Notes: generated from the sequence alone by a model not told the origin. Counted from the stretch's first letter, positions 9,127 to 18,642 are shown. The stretch: 64,000 bases of DNA from Alphaproteobacteria bacterium (GCA_021774445.1 JAJFJA010000017.1:1-64000), one strand, 5' to 3'. Translations and numbers: made by a program.

Positions 9127-10170
9127 GTGCGGCTGGTGCAGACAATGGCCGGCTCGGCCCATGGCGGCGCGGAGGCGTTTTTCGTGCGGCTTGCTGGCGG
9201 TCTCGCGCGGGCCGGTGTTGCGCAACGGTTGATCGTTCGGCGGCACGACCGGCGGGCGGAGCAGTTGCGGGTGCTGGATCCGGGGCTGATGGAACTGCGC
9301 TTCGGCGGGGCGCTGGACTTATGGACCCGGGCGGCCATCAAGCGAGAGATCCGGCGCTTCAATCCAGACCTGGTGTTGAGTTGGATGAACCGGGCCAGTC
9401 TGGCGACGCCAATGGGCCCCTATCCGCTCGTCGCCCGCCTGGGCGGCTACTACAATCTGAAATATTATCGTCATTGTGATCACCTGATCGGTAATACCCG
9501 GGACATCGTCGCTTATCTCGTGGATCAAGGCTGGCCGGCGGAGCGAGCGCATTATCTGCCGAACTTCGTCGATGAACCGGTGTCGCCAGCGGTCGCGCGG
9601 GCGGATCTGCAGACCCCGGAGGACGTGCCGCTGGTGCTGGCGTTGGGGCGGCTGCACCGCAACAAGGCGTTCGATATATTGCTGGGCGCGATGGCCGAGG
9701 TGCCGGACACTTGGTTGTGGTTGGCCGGGGAGGGTCCCGATCGCGAGGAGCTGGAAAGCCTGGCCAGCACATTGGGGATCGGCGAGCGGGTACGGTTCCT
9801 TGGCTGGCGCGACGATAGTGCGGCGCTGCTGGCGACGTGCGACCTGTTCGTTTGTCCATCGCGGCACGAGCCGTTGGGCAATGTGGTGATCGAGAGCTGG
9901 GCGGCCGCGAAACCGGTTGTGGCGGCGCGCTCAGCGGGCCCGGTATCGCTGATCGAGGATGGTATCAGCGGGCGGTTGGTTCCGATCGACGATGCGTCGG
10001 CATTGGCGGTCGCGATGGCAGCTACCCTTGCAGACCCGGCGGGGAGTGCTGCAATGGCGCAGGCTGGGCGCGCGGCCTATGAACGAGAGTTTACCGAGCG
10101 GTCGGTGGTGGCGCAGTATTTGGATTTCTTCGAGAGCATACGGACGACATGTGCGGCATCGCGGGGGTAA
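9127..10170 (+). CDS. glycosyltransferase family 4
   Basis: The protein is a GT-B retaining glycosyltransferase of 347 residues, probably acting on LPS or a surface glycan. The N-terminal domain begins MRLVQTMAGSAHGGAEAFF, a standard GT4 opening with a glycine-rich acceptor loop. The C-terminal donor site contains EPLGNVVIESWAAAKPVVA, with the expected E-x7-E pattern. I chose the GTG at 9127 because it gives the family N-terminus and lies two bases after the GT2 stop; the longer frame upstream only translates the GT2 gene out of phase. The asnB start lies inside its end. Confidence 0.88.
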   Translation: MRLVQTMAGSAHGGAEAFFVRLAGGLARAGVAQRLIVRRHDRRAEQLRVLDPGLMELRFGGALDLWTRAAIKREIRRFNPDLVLSWMNRASLATPMGPYPLVARLGGYYNLKYYRHCDHLIGNTRDIVAYLVDQGWPAERAHYLPNFVDEPVSPAVARADLQTPEDVPLVLALGRLHRNKAFDILLGAMAEVPDTWLWLAGEGPDREELESLASTLGIGERVRFLGWRDDSAALLATCDLFVCPSRHEPLGNVVIESWAAAKPVVAARSAGPVSLIEDGISGRLVPIDDASALAVAMAATLADPAGSAAMAQAGRAAYEREFTERSVVAQYLDFFESIRTTCAASRG

Positions 10171-11912
10171 TGGCGCGAAACGGCGGGCGGCTGGATCGGT
10201 CCGCCTTAAGGACAATGACGACCGCCATGGCCCATCGGGGCCCGGACGGCCAAGGCGAGTATGTGTTGCCGGGGGTCGCGCTGGCGCAGACGCGCCTGGC
10301 GATTATCGACTTGGAAACAGGCGATCAACCGCTTTTCGAACCGGGCGGGGCGGTCCTCGTGGCGAATGCGGAAATCTACAATTATCTGGAATTGCGGGGG
10401 ACGTTCGACGGACCGTTCGCGACGAACTCCGATTGCGAACCGGCACTGCATCTGTTTCGGCGAGATGGCCTCGATTTCGCGGAAGGCCTGCGCGGCATGT
10501 ATGCGATCGCGATATACGATCCACAAGAGGAACAATTGGTTCTGGCGCGCGACCCGTTCGGCATCAAGCCGCTCTATTATATGCAGCGGGAGGATTGCTT
10601 TGCGTTTGCATCGGAACCGCAAGCCTTAATCGCGGCGGGATTTGCTGACCGGGCCATCGAACGGTCGGTGTGTAAGGAGTTGTTGCAACTGCAATACACG
10701 ACCGGGGACGGCACGATCTTTAGCGGCATACATCGGGTGTTACCGGGTGAGACCTTGGTTGTACGCGATGGCAGTATCGTCGACCGGCGCCGCCGCTCGG
10801 CGCTGCCGATGGGGGCGCCGGCGGTCTGGACGGAGGCCGAAGCCCAAGAAAAACTCGATCGGGCGTTGCGCGACAGCGTGCTGGTGCATCAGCGATCCGA
10901 CGTGCCGTACGGCATGTTCTTGTCCGGCGGCATCGACAGCACGGTCGTGCTCAGTCTGATGGCAGAGCTCAATGATCGGCCGGTGCAAGCGTTTACCGCC
11001 GGGTTCAGCGGCACCGATGTGGCGGACGAGCGGGTGCATGCGCGCGCCGTGGCCGATGCGCTGGGGGCGGAAATCAGCGAGGTGGAGTTCGGCGAGACGG
11101 ATTTCTGGCAGTTGCTGCCGGAGATCGTCGGCGTGCTCGACGACCCGACGGCGGATTACGCCGTGTTGCCGACGTACAAACTCGCGGGATTGGCAAAGGC
11201 TAACGGCATTACGGTTATTCTAAGCGGCGAGGGCGGCGACGAGATGTTCGCCGGCTACGGCCGTTACCGCAGCGCCATGCGGCCGATCTGGTTGGGCGGC
11301 CGCAATATGCGTTCGCGCGGTATTCTTGACGGTGTCGGCGTATTGCGTGGCCCGGCCCGGGGCTGGCGCGATGGGCTCGCAGCGGCGGAGATGCGGGAAA
11401 GCCAGGAGGGCCGGTCGCGGCTGCAAGTGGCGCAGGCGGTGGATTGTGCCGACTGGCTGCCAAACGATCTGCTGACGAAACTGGACCGGTGCCTGATGGC
11501 GCATGGTGTCGAAGGACGCACGCCGTTTCTCGATCCGGCGATCGCGGACGTTGCGTTTCGTTTGCCGGACGCTCTCAAGGTGTGCAAGGGTCAAGGCAAA
11601 TGGCTGCTTCGGCGCTGGCTCGATGAGCGGCTGCCGATGGCGCGGCCGTTCAGTAAAAAACGGGGGTTCACGGTGCCCGTTGCAGAGTGGATCCTGCGCC
11701 GCGGCGATACGCTGGGGCCGCTGGTGGCAGCGCAGCAAGGGGTGGTGGAACTCTGCGAGCCAGCGGATGTCGAGGCGCTTTATCTGAGTCGGGGCAAGCG
11801 GGTCGGCTTTGCCGCCTGGGCGTTGTTGTTTTATGCGTTGTGGCACCATCGGCATGTGCTGCAGCAGCCGCTTGGCGGCGACGTGTTCGAAACGTTGGGA
11901 GATGGGCAGTGA
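10149..11912 (+). CDS. asnB: asparagine synthase-like glutamine amidotransferase (AsnB type)
   Basis: The 587-residue protein has an N-terminal Ntn glutaminase domain that uses Cys2 after Met removal (MCGIAGV), with the family motif MAHRGPDGQGEY. A synthetase domain follows with the PP-loop SGGIDST (about residue 258). It fits AsnB, which makes asparagine from aspartate, glutamine and ATP. Its tight overlap with two glycosyltransferases suggests it may instead amidate or otherwise modify a surface sugar, as AsnB homologues in polysaccharide loci are thought to do. Both domains look intact. The stop overlaps the next gene as GTGA. Confidence 0.88.
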   Translation: MCGIAGVMARNGGRLDRSALRTMTTAMAHRGPDGQGEYVLPGVALAQTRLAIIDLETGDQPLFEPGGAVLVANAEIYNYLELRGTFDGPFATNSDCEPALHLFRRDGLDFAEGLRGMYAIAIYDPQEEQLVLARDPFGIKPLYYMQREDCFAFASEPQALIAAGFADRAIERSVCKELLQLQYTTGDGTIFSGIHRVLPGETLVVRDGSIVDRRRRSALPMGAPAVWTEAEAQEKLDRALRDSVLVHQRSDVPYGMFLSGGIDSTVVLSLMAELNDRPVQAFTAGFSGTDVADERVHARAVADALGAEISEVEFGETDFWQLLPEIVGVLDDPTADYAVLPTYKLAGLAKANGITVILSGEGGDEMFAGYGRYRSAMRPIWLGGRNMRSRGILDGVGVLRGPARGWRDGLAAAEMRESQEGRSRLQVAQAVDCADWLPNDLLTKLDRCLMAHGVEGRTPFLDPAIADVAFRLPDALKVCKGQGKWLLRRWLDERLPMARPFSKKRGFTVPVAEWILRRGDTLGPLVAAQQGVVELCEPADVEALYLSRGKRVGFAAWALLFYALWHHRHVLQQPLGGDVFETLGDGQ

Positions 11913-13246
11913 CAGCACGTTTCGATCTGGTGATTCGCGGTGGCGTGTGTTTGACCCCTGCGGGTCGTGTCACGGCAGATGTCGGCGTCCGGGATGGGCG
12001 AACCGCGGCGATCGGTGACTTGGCGCAAGCCGATGCGGCGGCCGTGTTCGATGCCGCGGGCCTGCATGTCCTGCCGGGCGTGATCGATACCCAAGTGCAC
12101 TTCCGTGAACCCGGCCTGGACCACAAAGAGGATCTGGCGACCGGCACCGCGGCCGCGGTGGCCGGCGGGGTGACGGCAATATTCGAGATGCCCAATACCA
12201 ACCCCGGCACCGTTGATGCGGCGGCGCTGGCGGACAAGTTGTCGCGAGCGGCCGGCCGGGCTTGGTGCGATCATGCGTTCTTCGTCGGCGCGACCGGGGG
12301 CAATGCGGCCGAGCTGGCCGGGTTGGAGCGATCGCCAGGTTGCTGCGGCGTGAAGATCTTCATGGGCAGCTCAACCGGCGACTTGCTGGTTGCCGACGAT
12401 GCCGGTTTGGCCGCGGCGCTCGGTTGCGGGATCAGGCGGGTGGCGGTGCACGCCGAGGATGAGAGCCGCCTGAAGGAACGCCGCGGGCTGGTATCGGACG
12501 GCGCCCCGGCGGCGATGCATCCGGTGTGGCGGGATGTGGAGACGGCGCTGCGGGCGACGCGGCGATTGTTGACGATTGCCCGACAGACGGGCCGTCGCGT
12601 GCATGTGCTGCATATTACGACGGCGGACGAGATGGCGCTGCTGGCGCAGCATCGCGATATCGCGACGGTTGAGGTGACGCCGCAGCATTTGAGCCTAAGT
12701 GCGGATGACTGTTACGAAAACCTCGGGTCGCTCGCGCAGATGAACCCACCGATCCGCGCGGCCGCGCAGCAAGCGGCACTATGGCAGGCCATTGCCGACG
12801 GTGTCGTGGATGTGATTGGTTCGGACCACGCGCCGCACACCTTGGCCGAGAAACAACAGGTCTATCCGAATACGCCGTCAGGTATGCCCGGGGTGCAAAC
12901 CCTGGTGCCGCTGATGCTGGACCATGTTGCCGCCGGCCGGCTGACGCTGGAACGGTTCGTCGATCTGACCGCCCATGGGCCGGCACGAATTTACAATATC
13001 GCCGGCAAGGGCAGGCTGGGCGTTGGTCACGACGCGGATTTCACCCTGGTCGATTTGCAGGCGAAGCGGACGATCAGTAACGAATGGATACGCAGCAAAT
13101 GTGGTTGGACGCCGTTCGACGGCCGGGATGTCGTCGGCTGGCCGCTGGCGACAATCGTGCGCGGGCGCGTCGTCATGCGCGAGGATGAATTGCTGGGCGA
13201 GCCGTGCGGCGAGCCGGTTCGGTTTCAGGATTTGCTAGCGGCCTAG
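11909..13246 (+). CDS. pyrC: dihydroorotase (altered metal motif)
   Basis: The 445-residue amidohydrolase most resembles dihydroorotase, which cyclises carbamoyl-aspartate to dihydroorotate in pyrimidine synthesis. The segments VHFREPG, KIFMGSSTGD, HAEDE, HVLHITT and DHAPHT are all present. The usual HxH metal pair in the first motif reads QxH (IDTQVHFREPG), so one canonical zinc ligand is replaced. I recall this variant in other alphaproteobacterial proteins annotated PyrC, but a catalytically altered paralogue is possible. The GTG at 11909 overlaps the asnB stop by four bases; no pyrB lies in the window. Confidence 0.85.
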   Translation: MTARFDLVIRGGVCLTPAGRVTADVGVRDGRTAAIGDLAQADAAAVFDAAGLHVLPGVIDTQVHFREPGLDHKEDLATGTAAAVAGGVTAIFEMPNTNPGTVDAAALADKLSRAAGRAWCDHAFFVGATGGNAAELAGLERSPGCCGVKIFMGSSTGDLLVADDAGLAAALGCGIRRVAVHAEDESRLKERRGLVSDGAPAAMHPVWRDVETALRATRRLLTIARQTGRRVHVLHITTADEMALLAQHRDIATVEVTPQHLSLSADDCYENLGSLAQMNPPIRAAAQQAALWQAIADGVVDVIGSDHAPHTLAEKQQVYPNTPSGMPGVQTLVPLMLDHVAAGRLTLERFVDLTAHGPARIYNIAGKGRLGVGHDADFTLVDLQAKRTISNEWIRSKCGWTPFDGRDVVGWPLATIVRGRVVMREDELLGEPCGEPVRFQDLLAA

Positions 13247-13618
13247 AGGATGGTGGCCGCGCTGGCGGGTGCGAAATAGGGACCGGCTAAGACCGAGGGT
13301 CAGCATGGCCAGGGGCCGATGGATCACACCGGCGAAGGCCGCTTCCAGGGTGGCGCTTGCGGATGGGCAGGCGAGCGAGCCGGGCCGCGCGACCTCGACA
13401 CGATAATCCACGAGGCCGCGGGTAAACAGAATGGCGGCGGCGCACAGAAAGACAATGGGGTCGGCGGGCAGCATCGTCAGGCCGGCGGCATGGAGGATCG
13501 ACGTGGCGGTAACCAGGGTGGCGGCGGCCGTCACGACGGCCCAAAGCGCGCCATTGATCGTCGCGGCGGCCCGGGTTGCGAGCGGTGAGATTGTTCCGGT
13601 GCGGTGAAAATCCGCCAT
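13235..13618 (-). CDS. small hypothetical membrane protein
   Basis: The 127-residue frame encodes two clear hydrophobic segments (about residues 20-43 and 53-72) and a weaker third one near the C-terminus. The tail is Arg-rich (SRSLFRTRQRG). It converges on pyrC with a 12-base overlap of the 3' ends. The ATG at 13618 was preferred over an earlier one because it starts just before the first helix with little unstructured leader. I do not recognise the family; the hydrophobic pattern is the main support for a real gene. Confidence 0.5.
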   Translation of the reverse strand: MADFHRTGTISPLATRAAATINGALWAVVTAAATLVTATSILHAAGLTMLPADPIVFLCAAAILFTRGLVDYRVEVARPGSLACPSASATLEAAFAGVIHRPLAMLTLGLSRSLFRTRQRGHHPLGR

Positions 13619-13750
13619 AAACTGAAGGCCGGTGGCTGAGGTCCTTGAGCGAAGAGTGGGCGGCAAAGCTTGCAAGATCGTTAAAAGCGGGGGCCGGAAG
13701 CCCTATATTTGAACCTGACCGCCCGTAGTGCCGGAAAATGGAGATCGATC

Positions 13751-14920
13751 ATGAGCGCCTGCATCGTTGGCTGGAACCATCTGAAATTCGGCAAGCATGC
13801 CGACAAGGATGTCGAAGCGATGATCAGCGAGGTCGCCGCCGCGGCGATCGCCGATGCCGGGGTGGCGCCGCGGGATATTGACGCGATTATGCTGGGCACT
13901 TTCAACGCCGGCTTTGTGACCCAGGATTTCCCGGCATCGCTGGTGTTGCAGGCCGATGATGCGTTGCGCTTCACGCCGGCCACGCGGGTCGAGAATGCCT
14001 GTGCGACGGGCTCGGCGGCGGTCTATCAGGGTCTGAACGCGATCGCGGCGAAAAAGGCGCGACTGGTTCTGGTCGTCGGTGTCGAGAAGATGACTGAGGT
14101 CTCCGGCGAGGAGCTTGGACTGATCCTCACCAAAGCTTCCTACATGAAGGAAGAGGGTGGCGCGAATATGAGCTTCACCGACATATTCGCGCGCATTGCC
14201 GAGCGATATTTTCAGGCGCATGGCGACAAATCCGACGCCCTGGCGATGATCGCGGCAAAGAACCACAAGAACGGCTGCGGCAATCCCTACGCCCATTTGC
14301 AGAAAGATCTGGGCTACGATTTTTGCCGAACGGTCTCCGACAAGAATCCGGTGGTTTCCGGGCCCCTGCGGCGTACCGATTGTTCGCTGGTATCGGACGG
14401 CGCCGCGGCGTTGGTGTTAGCCGATCTCGATACCGCCTTGACGCTGGACAAGGCAGTCTATTTTCGTGCGGCGCAGCAGGTATCGGACTATTTGCCGATG
14501 TCCCGGCGCAATATCATCGAATTCGAAGGACCGGCCGAGGCGTGGCGGCGGGCCTTTGCCGAGGCGCGCGCCGAGTTGGACGATTTGAGCCTGGTCGAAA
14601 CCCACGACTGCTTCACAATAGCCGAGTTGATCGAATATGAGGCGATGGGGCTGACCCCGCCGGGCGGTGGGGAGCGGGCGATCATGGAAGGCTGGACCCA
14701 CAAGCAGGGACGCTTGCCGGTCAATCCTTCCGGGGGTTTGAAGGCGAAAGGGCACCCGATCGGCGCGACGGGTGTCTCAATGCATATCCTCGGGGCGATG
14801 CAGTTGACGGGCACGGCCGGCACGATGCAGATACGGGACGCCAAAATGGCCGGCGTCTTCAATATGGGCGGGGCGGCTGTCGCAAGCTATGTCTCGATCC
14901 TGGAACCGCTGCGTAGCTGA
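13751..14920 (+). CDS. SCP2-type thiolase / acetyl-CoA acetyltransferase
   Basis: The 389-residue protein is a thiolase-superfamily enzyme that makes or breaks the C-C bond of a beta-ketoacyl-CoA. The nucleophilic Cys84 lies in VENACATGSAAV. The segment ETHDCFTIAE (about residue 285) and the C-terminal His motif GGLKAKGHPIGATG are typical of the SCP-x/SCP2-thiolase branch. The last canonical Cys-containing motif is replaced by MGGAAVASYV, as in that branch. It stands alone, transcribed away from the small membrane protein, so the substrate cannot be inferred from context. Confidence 0.88.
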   Translation: MSACIVGWNHLKFGKHADKDVEAMISEVAAAAIADAGVAPRDIDAIMLGTFNAGFVTQDFPASLVLQADDALRFTPATRVENACATGSAAVYQGLNAIAAKKARLVLVVGVEKMTEVSGEELGLILTKASYMKEEGGANMSFTDIFARIAERYFQAHGDKSDALAMIAAKNHKNGCGNPYAHLQKDLGYDFCRTVSDKNPVVSGPLRRTDCSLVSDGAAALVLADLDTALTLDKAVYFRAAQQVSDYLPMSRRNIIEFEGPAEAWRRAFAEARAELDDLSLVETHDCFTIAELIEYEAMGLTPPGGGERAIMEGWTHKQGRLPVNPSGGLKAKGHPIGATGVSMHILGAMQLTGTAGTMQIRDAKMAGVFNMGGAAVASYVSILEPLRS

Positions 14921-14986
14921 CAGCTTTTTTCGGTGCCACCTGGCCTAACCAATCGTTAAATCATGGCCGGCTAGGATGGTGATGCG

Positions 14987-15262
14987 ATGGCCCGTATTAA
15001 CAAAATCCTGATGACAGCCGCAGCAGGGCTTGCGCTCGCGGGCTGTGCTTCCAGCGTGTTACCGCCGGCTTGGCAGGGTCTTGCCAGTATGGACTGGTTT
15101 ATCGGCCCTGCCCCCGGGGCCGCTGCAGCGGCGAATCCCGTACCCGTGCGCTATTGTTATGACAGCCTTGGCCGGATCGAGTGCCACCATCAGCCCTTGG
15201 CGGGCGAGGATGGGCGACTTATCGGCTTCGCCGGTCCTGCGCCGGCAGGATATCAACCCTAG
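14987..15262 (+). CDS. small lipoprotein
   Basis: The 91-residue precursor has a basic start, a hydrophobic signal segment and the lipobox LALAGC, so Cys19 should be lipidated and the protein attached to the inner or outer membrane. The mature part carries the short motif RYCYDSLGRIECHHQPL, reminiscent of small alphaproteobacterial lipoproteins with a YCYxTLGxVDCY-like core. The function is unknown. A 6-bp hairpin (15255-15270) overlaps the stop codon. Confidence 0.75.
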   Translation: MARINKILMTAAAGLALAGCASSVLPPAWQGLASMDWFIGPAPGAAAAANPVPVRYCYDSLGRIECHHQPLAGEDGRLIGFAGPAPAGYQP

Positions 15263-15358
15263 AAAGGGTTAGATCGGGCCATAATGGGACCGATTGCTTG
15301 CAACCTGTGACATTTTGTGGCGCTGTTGCGCCCGGCGACACATTGAGTCGCCAAGGGA

Positions 15359-15946
15359 TTGGCTTTCTTGGAGCTTTTCGTGCGGTGGGCTACGCGTGTC
15401 GCTCTATTGGCGATGATAACGGTGTCTCCGGCATGGGCAGAAATACCGGGCCCAGGGGCGACCTATGGCGATGCTATTCGTTGGTACGCCAGGGCAGCGG
15501 GGGCTGGGGATGCGCGGGCGCAGTTCCTGCTCGGCATTAAGCTGGAGAGCGGAATCGAGGTCGACCGGGATCCGGTCGCAGCGGCGGAATGGTTTCGCAA
15601 GGCGGCCGAACAGGGGCATCCCGAGGCACAGTTCAAGCTCGCGACGTTGCTGGAGCAAGGTCGTGGCGTGGACCAAAACCATGAAGCGGCATTCCGCTGG
15701 TACAGCGCGGCCGCCGAGAGCGGCTTGGCGGCGGCGCAGTATAATCTCGCGGTGGCGTTTCTAAACGGCCGCGGCACGGAACAGGACATCATCGAAGCCT
15801 ATGCCTGGGTCGATCTGGCCGCCGAGCAAGGTTTGGACGCGGCGGCGAACCTGAGAGAACGCCTGCGGCAGGTCTTGCCCGACGATGTGCTGGCCGAGGC
15901 TCAGAGTCGCGCTGACGAGATCAGGACCAAGCCGGTGGCAAACTGA
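15359..15946 (+). CDS. secreted Sel1-repeat (SLR/TPR-like) protein
   Basis: The 195-residue protein begins with a signal peptide ending near SPAWA (about residue 27) and then has at least three Sel1-like repeats of about 36 residues. Typical examples are AAEWFRKAAEQGHPEAQFKL and AAAQYNLAVAFLNGRGTEQD. Such repeats form an alpha solenoid for protein-protein contact, usually in the periplasm. The only upstream start that keeps the signal peptide is TTG at 15359, behind a weak AAGGGA box. The client is unknown. Confidence 0.75.
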   Translation: MAFLELFVRWATRVALLAMITVSPAWAEIPGPGATYGDAIRWYARAAGAGDARAQFLLGIKLESGIEVDRDPVAAAEWFRKAAEQGHPEAQFKLATLLEQGRGVDQNHEAAFRWYSAAAESGLAAAQYNLAVAFLNGRGTEQDIIEAYAWVDLAAEQGLDAAANLRERLRQVLPDDVLAEAQSRADEIRTKPVAN

Positions 15947-15992
15947 AGCAATCCACCTGCAGGCACAAAATCAGAAAACATGGGGACTAGCT

Positions 15993-16424
15993 GTGGCAAA
16001 AGTTACGCTCGCGCAAGCGGATCGGATAGTCGACGGGGCACTGGAACGGGGCCGGGAACTTGGCTGCCAACCGCTGACCGTCGCGGTGCTTGATGACGGC
16101 GGCCATCTGGTGGCGTTCAAGCGCCAGGATGGCAGCTCGATCATGCGGCAACAAATTGCGTTCGGGAAGGCCTGGGGCGCGCTTGGCGTCGGCAAGTCGT
16201 CCCGTGGGTTGGAGCAGATGGCCAAGGACCGGCCGCATTTCATCTCCGCCGCCGTGGCGGCGTCGGAAGGACGCCTGGTGCCGGTGGCCGGCGGCGTGTT
16301 GGCCGTCGGCGACGATGGTGTCGTCGTCGGCGCGGTCGGAATCAGCGGTGACACGTCGGACCGCGACGAAGATTGCGTGAAAGCCGGCATCGTCGCGGCG
16401 GGTTTGGCGCCCGGACCCGACTAG
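15993..16424 (+). CDS. GlcG/HbpS family protein
   Basis: The 143-residue protein belongs to the GlcG/HbpS (DUF336) family, small oligomeric proteins, some of which bind haem or corrinoids and some of which are found beside glycolate or diol pathways. The core reads LTVAVLDDGGHLVAFKRQDG, then GGVLAVGDDGVVVGAVGISG and a C-terminal DEDCVKAGI. The GTG at 15993 gives the usual family N-terminus (MAKVTLAQADRI). It overlaps the 3' end of the convergent exporter by four bases. Confidence 0.85.
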   Translation: MAKVTLAQADRIVDGALERGRELGCQPLTVAVLDDGGHLVAFKRQDGSSIMRQQIAFGKAWGALGVGKSSRGLEQMAKDRPHFISAAVAASEGRLVPVAGGVLAVGDDGVVVGAVGISGDTSDRDEDCVKAGIVAAGLAPGPD

Positions 16425-17623
16425 GCCCGCGGCCGCCTACTCAGACGGGGCCTGACCATAAGCACGAAGGTGATCAGTCCCGCGGTTACGGAGCCACTGA
16501 TCATCAGGGCCAAAGGAACCGCCGATTGAATCACGATTGCCGCAACGATCGCGGTCGTAATGCTGCCGAACAGCATCTGCGTGAAGCCACCCACGGCCGC
16601 GGCGGCGCCGGCCATATTCGGTTCGACGACATTCAAGGCGCTGGCGAGGGAGATCGGGAATGTCAGGCCGCTGATGACCGCGTACACGGCGAGCAGAGCC
16701 AGGGTCGGCAGCAGGCCGCCGCCGGCGGCGGCGACCAGCAGCAATGCACCGCCGCTGAGGCTGCCGACCGCGACCGCCACGAGAATCAGCCTGTCCATGC
16801 CGACCCGAGACGCCAGGGGGCTGGAGGCGAAGTTGCCGAGGGTAAAGCCGATCGGGATGGCGATGAGGTACCAGCCGAACAGTTCAGGCGGCACGCCGAA
16901 GATGACGATCACGACAACCGGCGCGGCGGCGAGGTAACCCTGAAATCCTCCCGACAAGAATGAGATCAGAAGGGAATAGCCCATGAAGGACCGCATTCGG
17001 GTCAGGTACAGATAGCGCGGGAACATGCGGGCGAAAGAGCTTGGATGGCGTTTGGCGGCCGGAAGTGTCTCAGGCAGCCACCAGAGGGCGGCCAACGAAA
17101 CCAGCAGGCCGGTGATGGCGATGAAGTGAAAGCTGGCACGCCAATCGAACCATGCTTCCAACTGGCCGCCAATGATGGGTGCGAGAGCCGGCGCGGCGGC
17201 GAGGGACATACCGAGATAGGCATTGGCCTTGGCGGCGGTGATGCCATCCGCGGTGTCGCGGATGACGGCGCGACTGACGACCAGGCTGGCGCAACCCCCA
17301 ACTGCCTGGAGGATCCGAGCGAGGAGCAGGATTTGAATGCTCGGCGCAAGAGCCGCGGCAGCACTCGCCAAGGTGTAGAGACCGAGACCGGCAAGCAGCA
17401 CAGGGCGGCGGCCAAGGCTATCGGAAAGCGGACCGATGACAAGCTGGGCCAGGCCGAAGGATGCCAGATAGACGGTAACGACGAACTGCACCTGGGTTTG
17501 TGATGCCGCGAGATCCGCGGCCATGAAAGGAAGGGAGGGTAAGAATATCGTGACGGCCAGCTGGCCGGAGCTCAGAATCGCTACGAGGAGCCAGAGGGAT
17601 GGCTTGGGAGAGGCCGTTTTCAT
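16421..17623 (-). CDS. Bcr/CflA-type multidrug efflux MFS transporter
   Basis: The 400-residue inner-membrane protein has about twelve hydrophobic segments and the drug:proton antiporter features of the Bcr/CflA subgroup. These include the first-helix pattern LPSLPFMAADL and the loop 2-3 motif GPLSDSLGRRPVLLAGL. It probably expels small toxic compounds in exchange for protons. The internal Met at 17623 was chosen because the 18 residues before it are Pro-rich and unlike the family start. No adjacent regulator gene is evident. Confidence 0.88.
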   Translation of the reverse strand: MKTASPKPSLWLLVAILSSGQLAVTIFLPSLPFMAADLAASQTQVQFVVTVYLASFGLAQLVIGPLSDSLGRRPVLLAGLGLYTLASAAAALAPSIQILLLARILQAVGGCASLVVSRAVIRDTADGITAAKANAYLGMSLAAAPALAPIIGGQLEAWFDWRASFHFIAITGLLVSLAALWWLPETLPAAKRHPSSFARMFPRYLYLTRMRSFMGYSLLISFLSGGFQGYLAAAPVVVIVIFGVPPELFGWYLIAIPIGFTLGNFASSPLASRVGMDRLILVAVAVGSLSGGALLLVAAAGGGLLPTLALLAVYAVISGLTFPISLASALNVVEPNMAGAAAAVGGFTQMLFGSITTAIVAAIVIQSAVPLALMISGSVTAGLITFVLMVRPRLSRRPRA

Positions 17624-17853
17624 TATCGGTCTTGTGGTGAGCCCGCTCGGGTATTGCGGTGGCCAAGGCGTTGACACCGGGGGGCGTCGGCAACCGCACC
17701 AATTCTGATATCGAAAACTAGAAGATATGACCGCGGCAGACTAACGTATGAGACGCGGCGCCACCAACGCTTCTCGCATGTCAACGCCACCGGGGCGGGC
17801 CGTGGCGTGATAGATGTATTCGCTGCGCCTGCACGCGCCGTCAGGAGGTCGAT

Positions 17854-18642
17854 ATGGCTGGTAAATCAGAGGTGGCGACGATTGAAGCACGGACGCGGCC
17901 GGACGAGATTGGTGCCGTCGAGTGGGACGCGAGGGTGCGGCTGGCTGCTTGTTATCGGCTGTTCGACCATCTGGGTTGGACCGAGCTGATATACAATCAC
18001 GTCACGTTGCGCGTACCGGGGCCGGAGCGACATTTCCTCATCAACCCCTTTGGCTTGTTGTACCGCGAGGTCACCGCGTCGAACTTGCTGAAGATCGATT
18101 TGGACGGCAATCTGGTTGGTGCGTCGGCGGGCAAGGTGAATCCGGCGGGATTTATCATTCACGGCGCCATCCATGCCGCGTGTCCGCAGGCCCATTGCGT
18201 CATGCATACACATACGACGGCCGGGATGGCGGTGGCGTGCAAGCGCGAAGGTCTGGCGCCGACCAATTTCTACGCGGCGCAGATCATCAAGGATGTTGCC
18301 TATCATGACTTCGAAGGCATTACCCTCAACCCGGACGAGCAGCCGCGCTTGTTAGCGAGCCTCGGCGACAAGTGCGTGCTGATCCTGCGCAATCATGGTT
18401 TGCTGGTGCATGGTGAAACGGTCGCAGAAGCCTTTGTCAGACTTTGGACCGTGCAGCGGGCCTGCGAAATTCAACTGGCGAGCGGCGCGGTAGCGGGGGC
18501 CGATATCGTCGTGCCCGACGATGTCATCGACCGGGCCCATGAACAATCTCTCCAGTTCAGTCCGGATCTTGGCCGCGGCGACGATGTCTTCGAGGCAATG
18601 GTGCGGATCATCGACGCAAAGGATGCGAGCTATCGTCTGTGA
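17854..18642 (+). CDS. class II aldolase/adducin family protein
   Basis: The 262-residue protein has the class II aldolase/adducin fold, zinc-dependent enzymes related to fuculose-phosphate aldolase. Zinc-ligand motifs are visible as MHTHTTAGM (about residue 113) and LRNHGLLVHGETV (about residue 180). ELIYNHVTLRVPG forms the early phosphate-side loop. The order is typical of the alphaproteobacterial cytosolic branch whose substrates are mostly unknown. The start is well supported by an AGGAGG box seven bases upstream. Confidence 0.88.
   Translation: MAGKSEVATIEARTRPDEIGAVEWDARVRLAACYRLFDHLGWTELIYNHVTLRVPGPERHFLINPFGLLYREVTASNLLKIDLDGNLVGASAGKVNPAGFIIHGAIHAACPQAHCVMHTHTTAGMAVACKREGLAPTNFYAAQIIKDVAYHDFEGITLNPDEQPRLLASLGDKCVLILRNHGLLVHGETVAEAFVRLWTVQRACEIQLASGAVAGADIVVPDDVIDRAHEQSLQFSPDLGRGDDVFEAMVRIIDAKDASYRL

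Noticed and set aside
14908..14930. Short hairpin with T6 after the thiolase
   Set aside because: The stem is only four base pairs, too weak to call a terminator.
14945..14959. CtrA-like TTAA-N7-TTAG before the lipoprotein
   Set aside because: One mismatch in a short motif; too likely by chance to list as a site.
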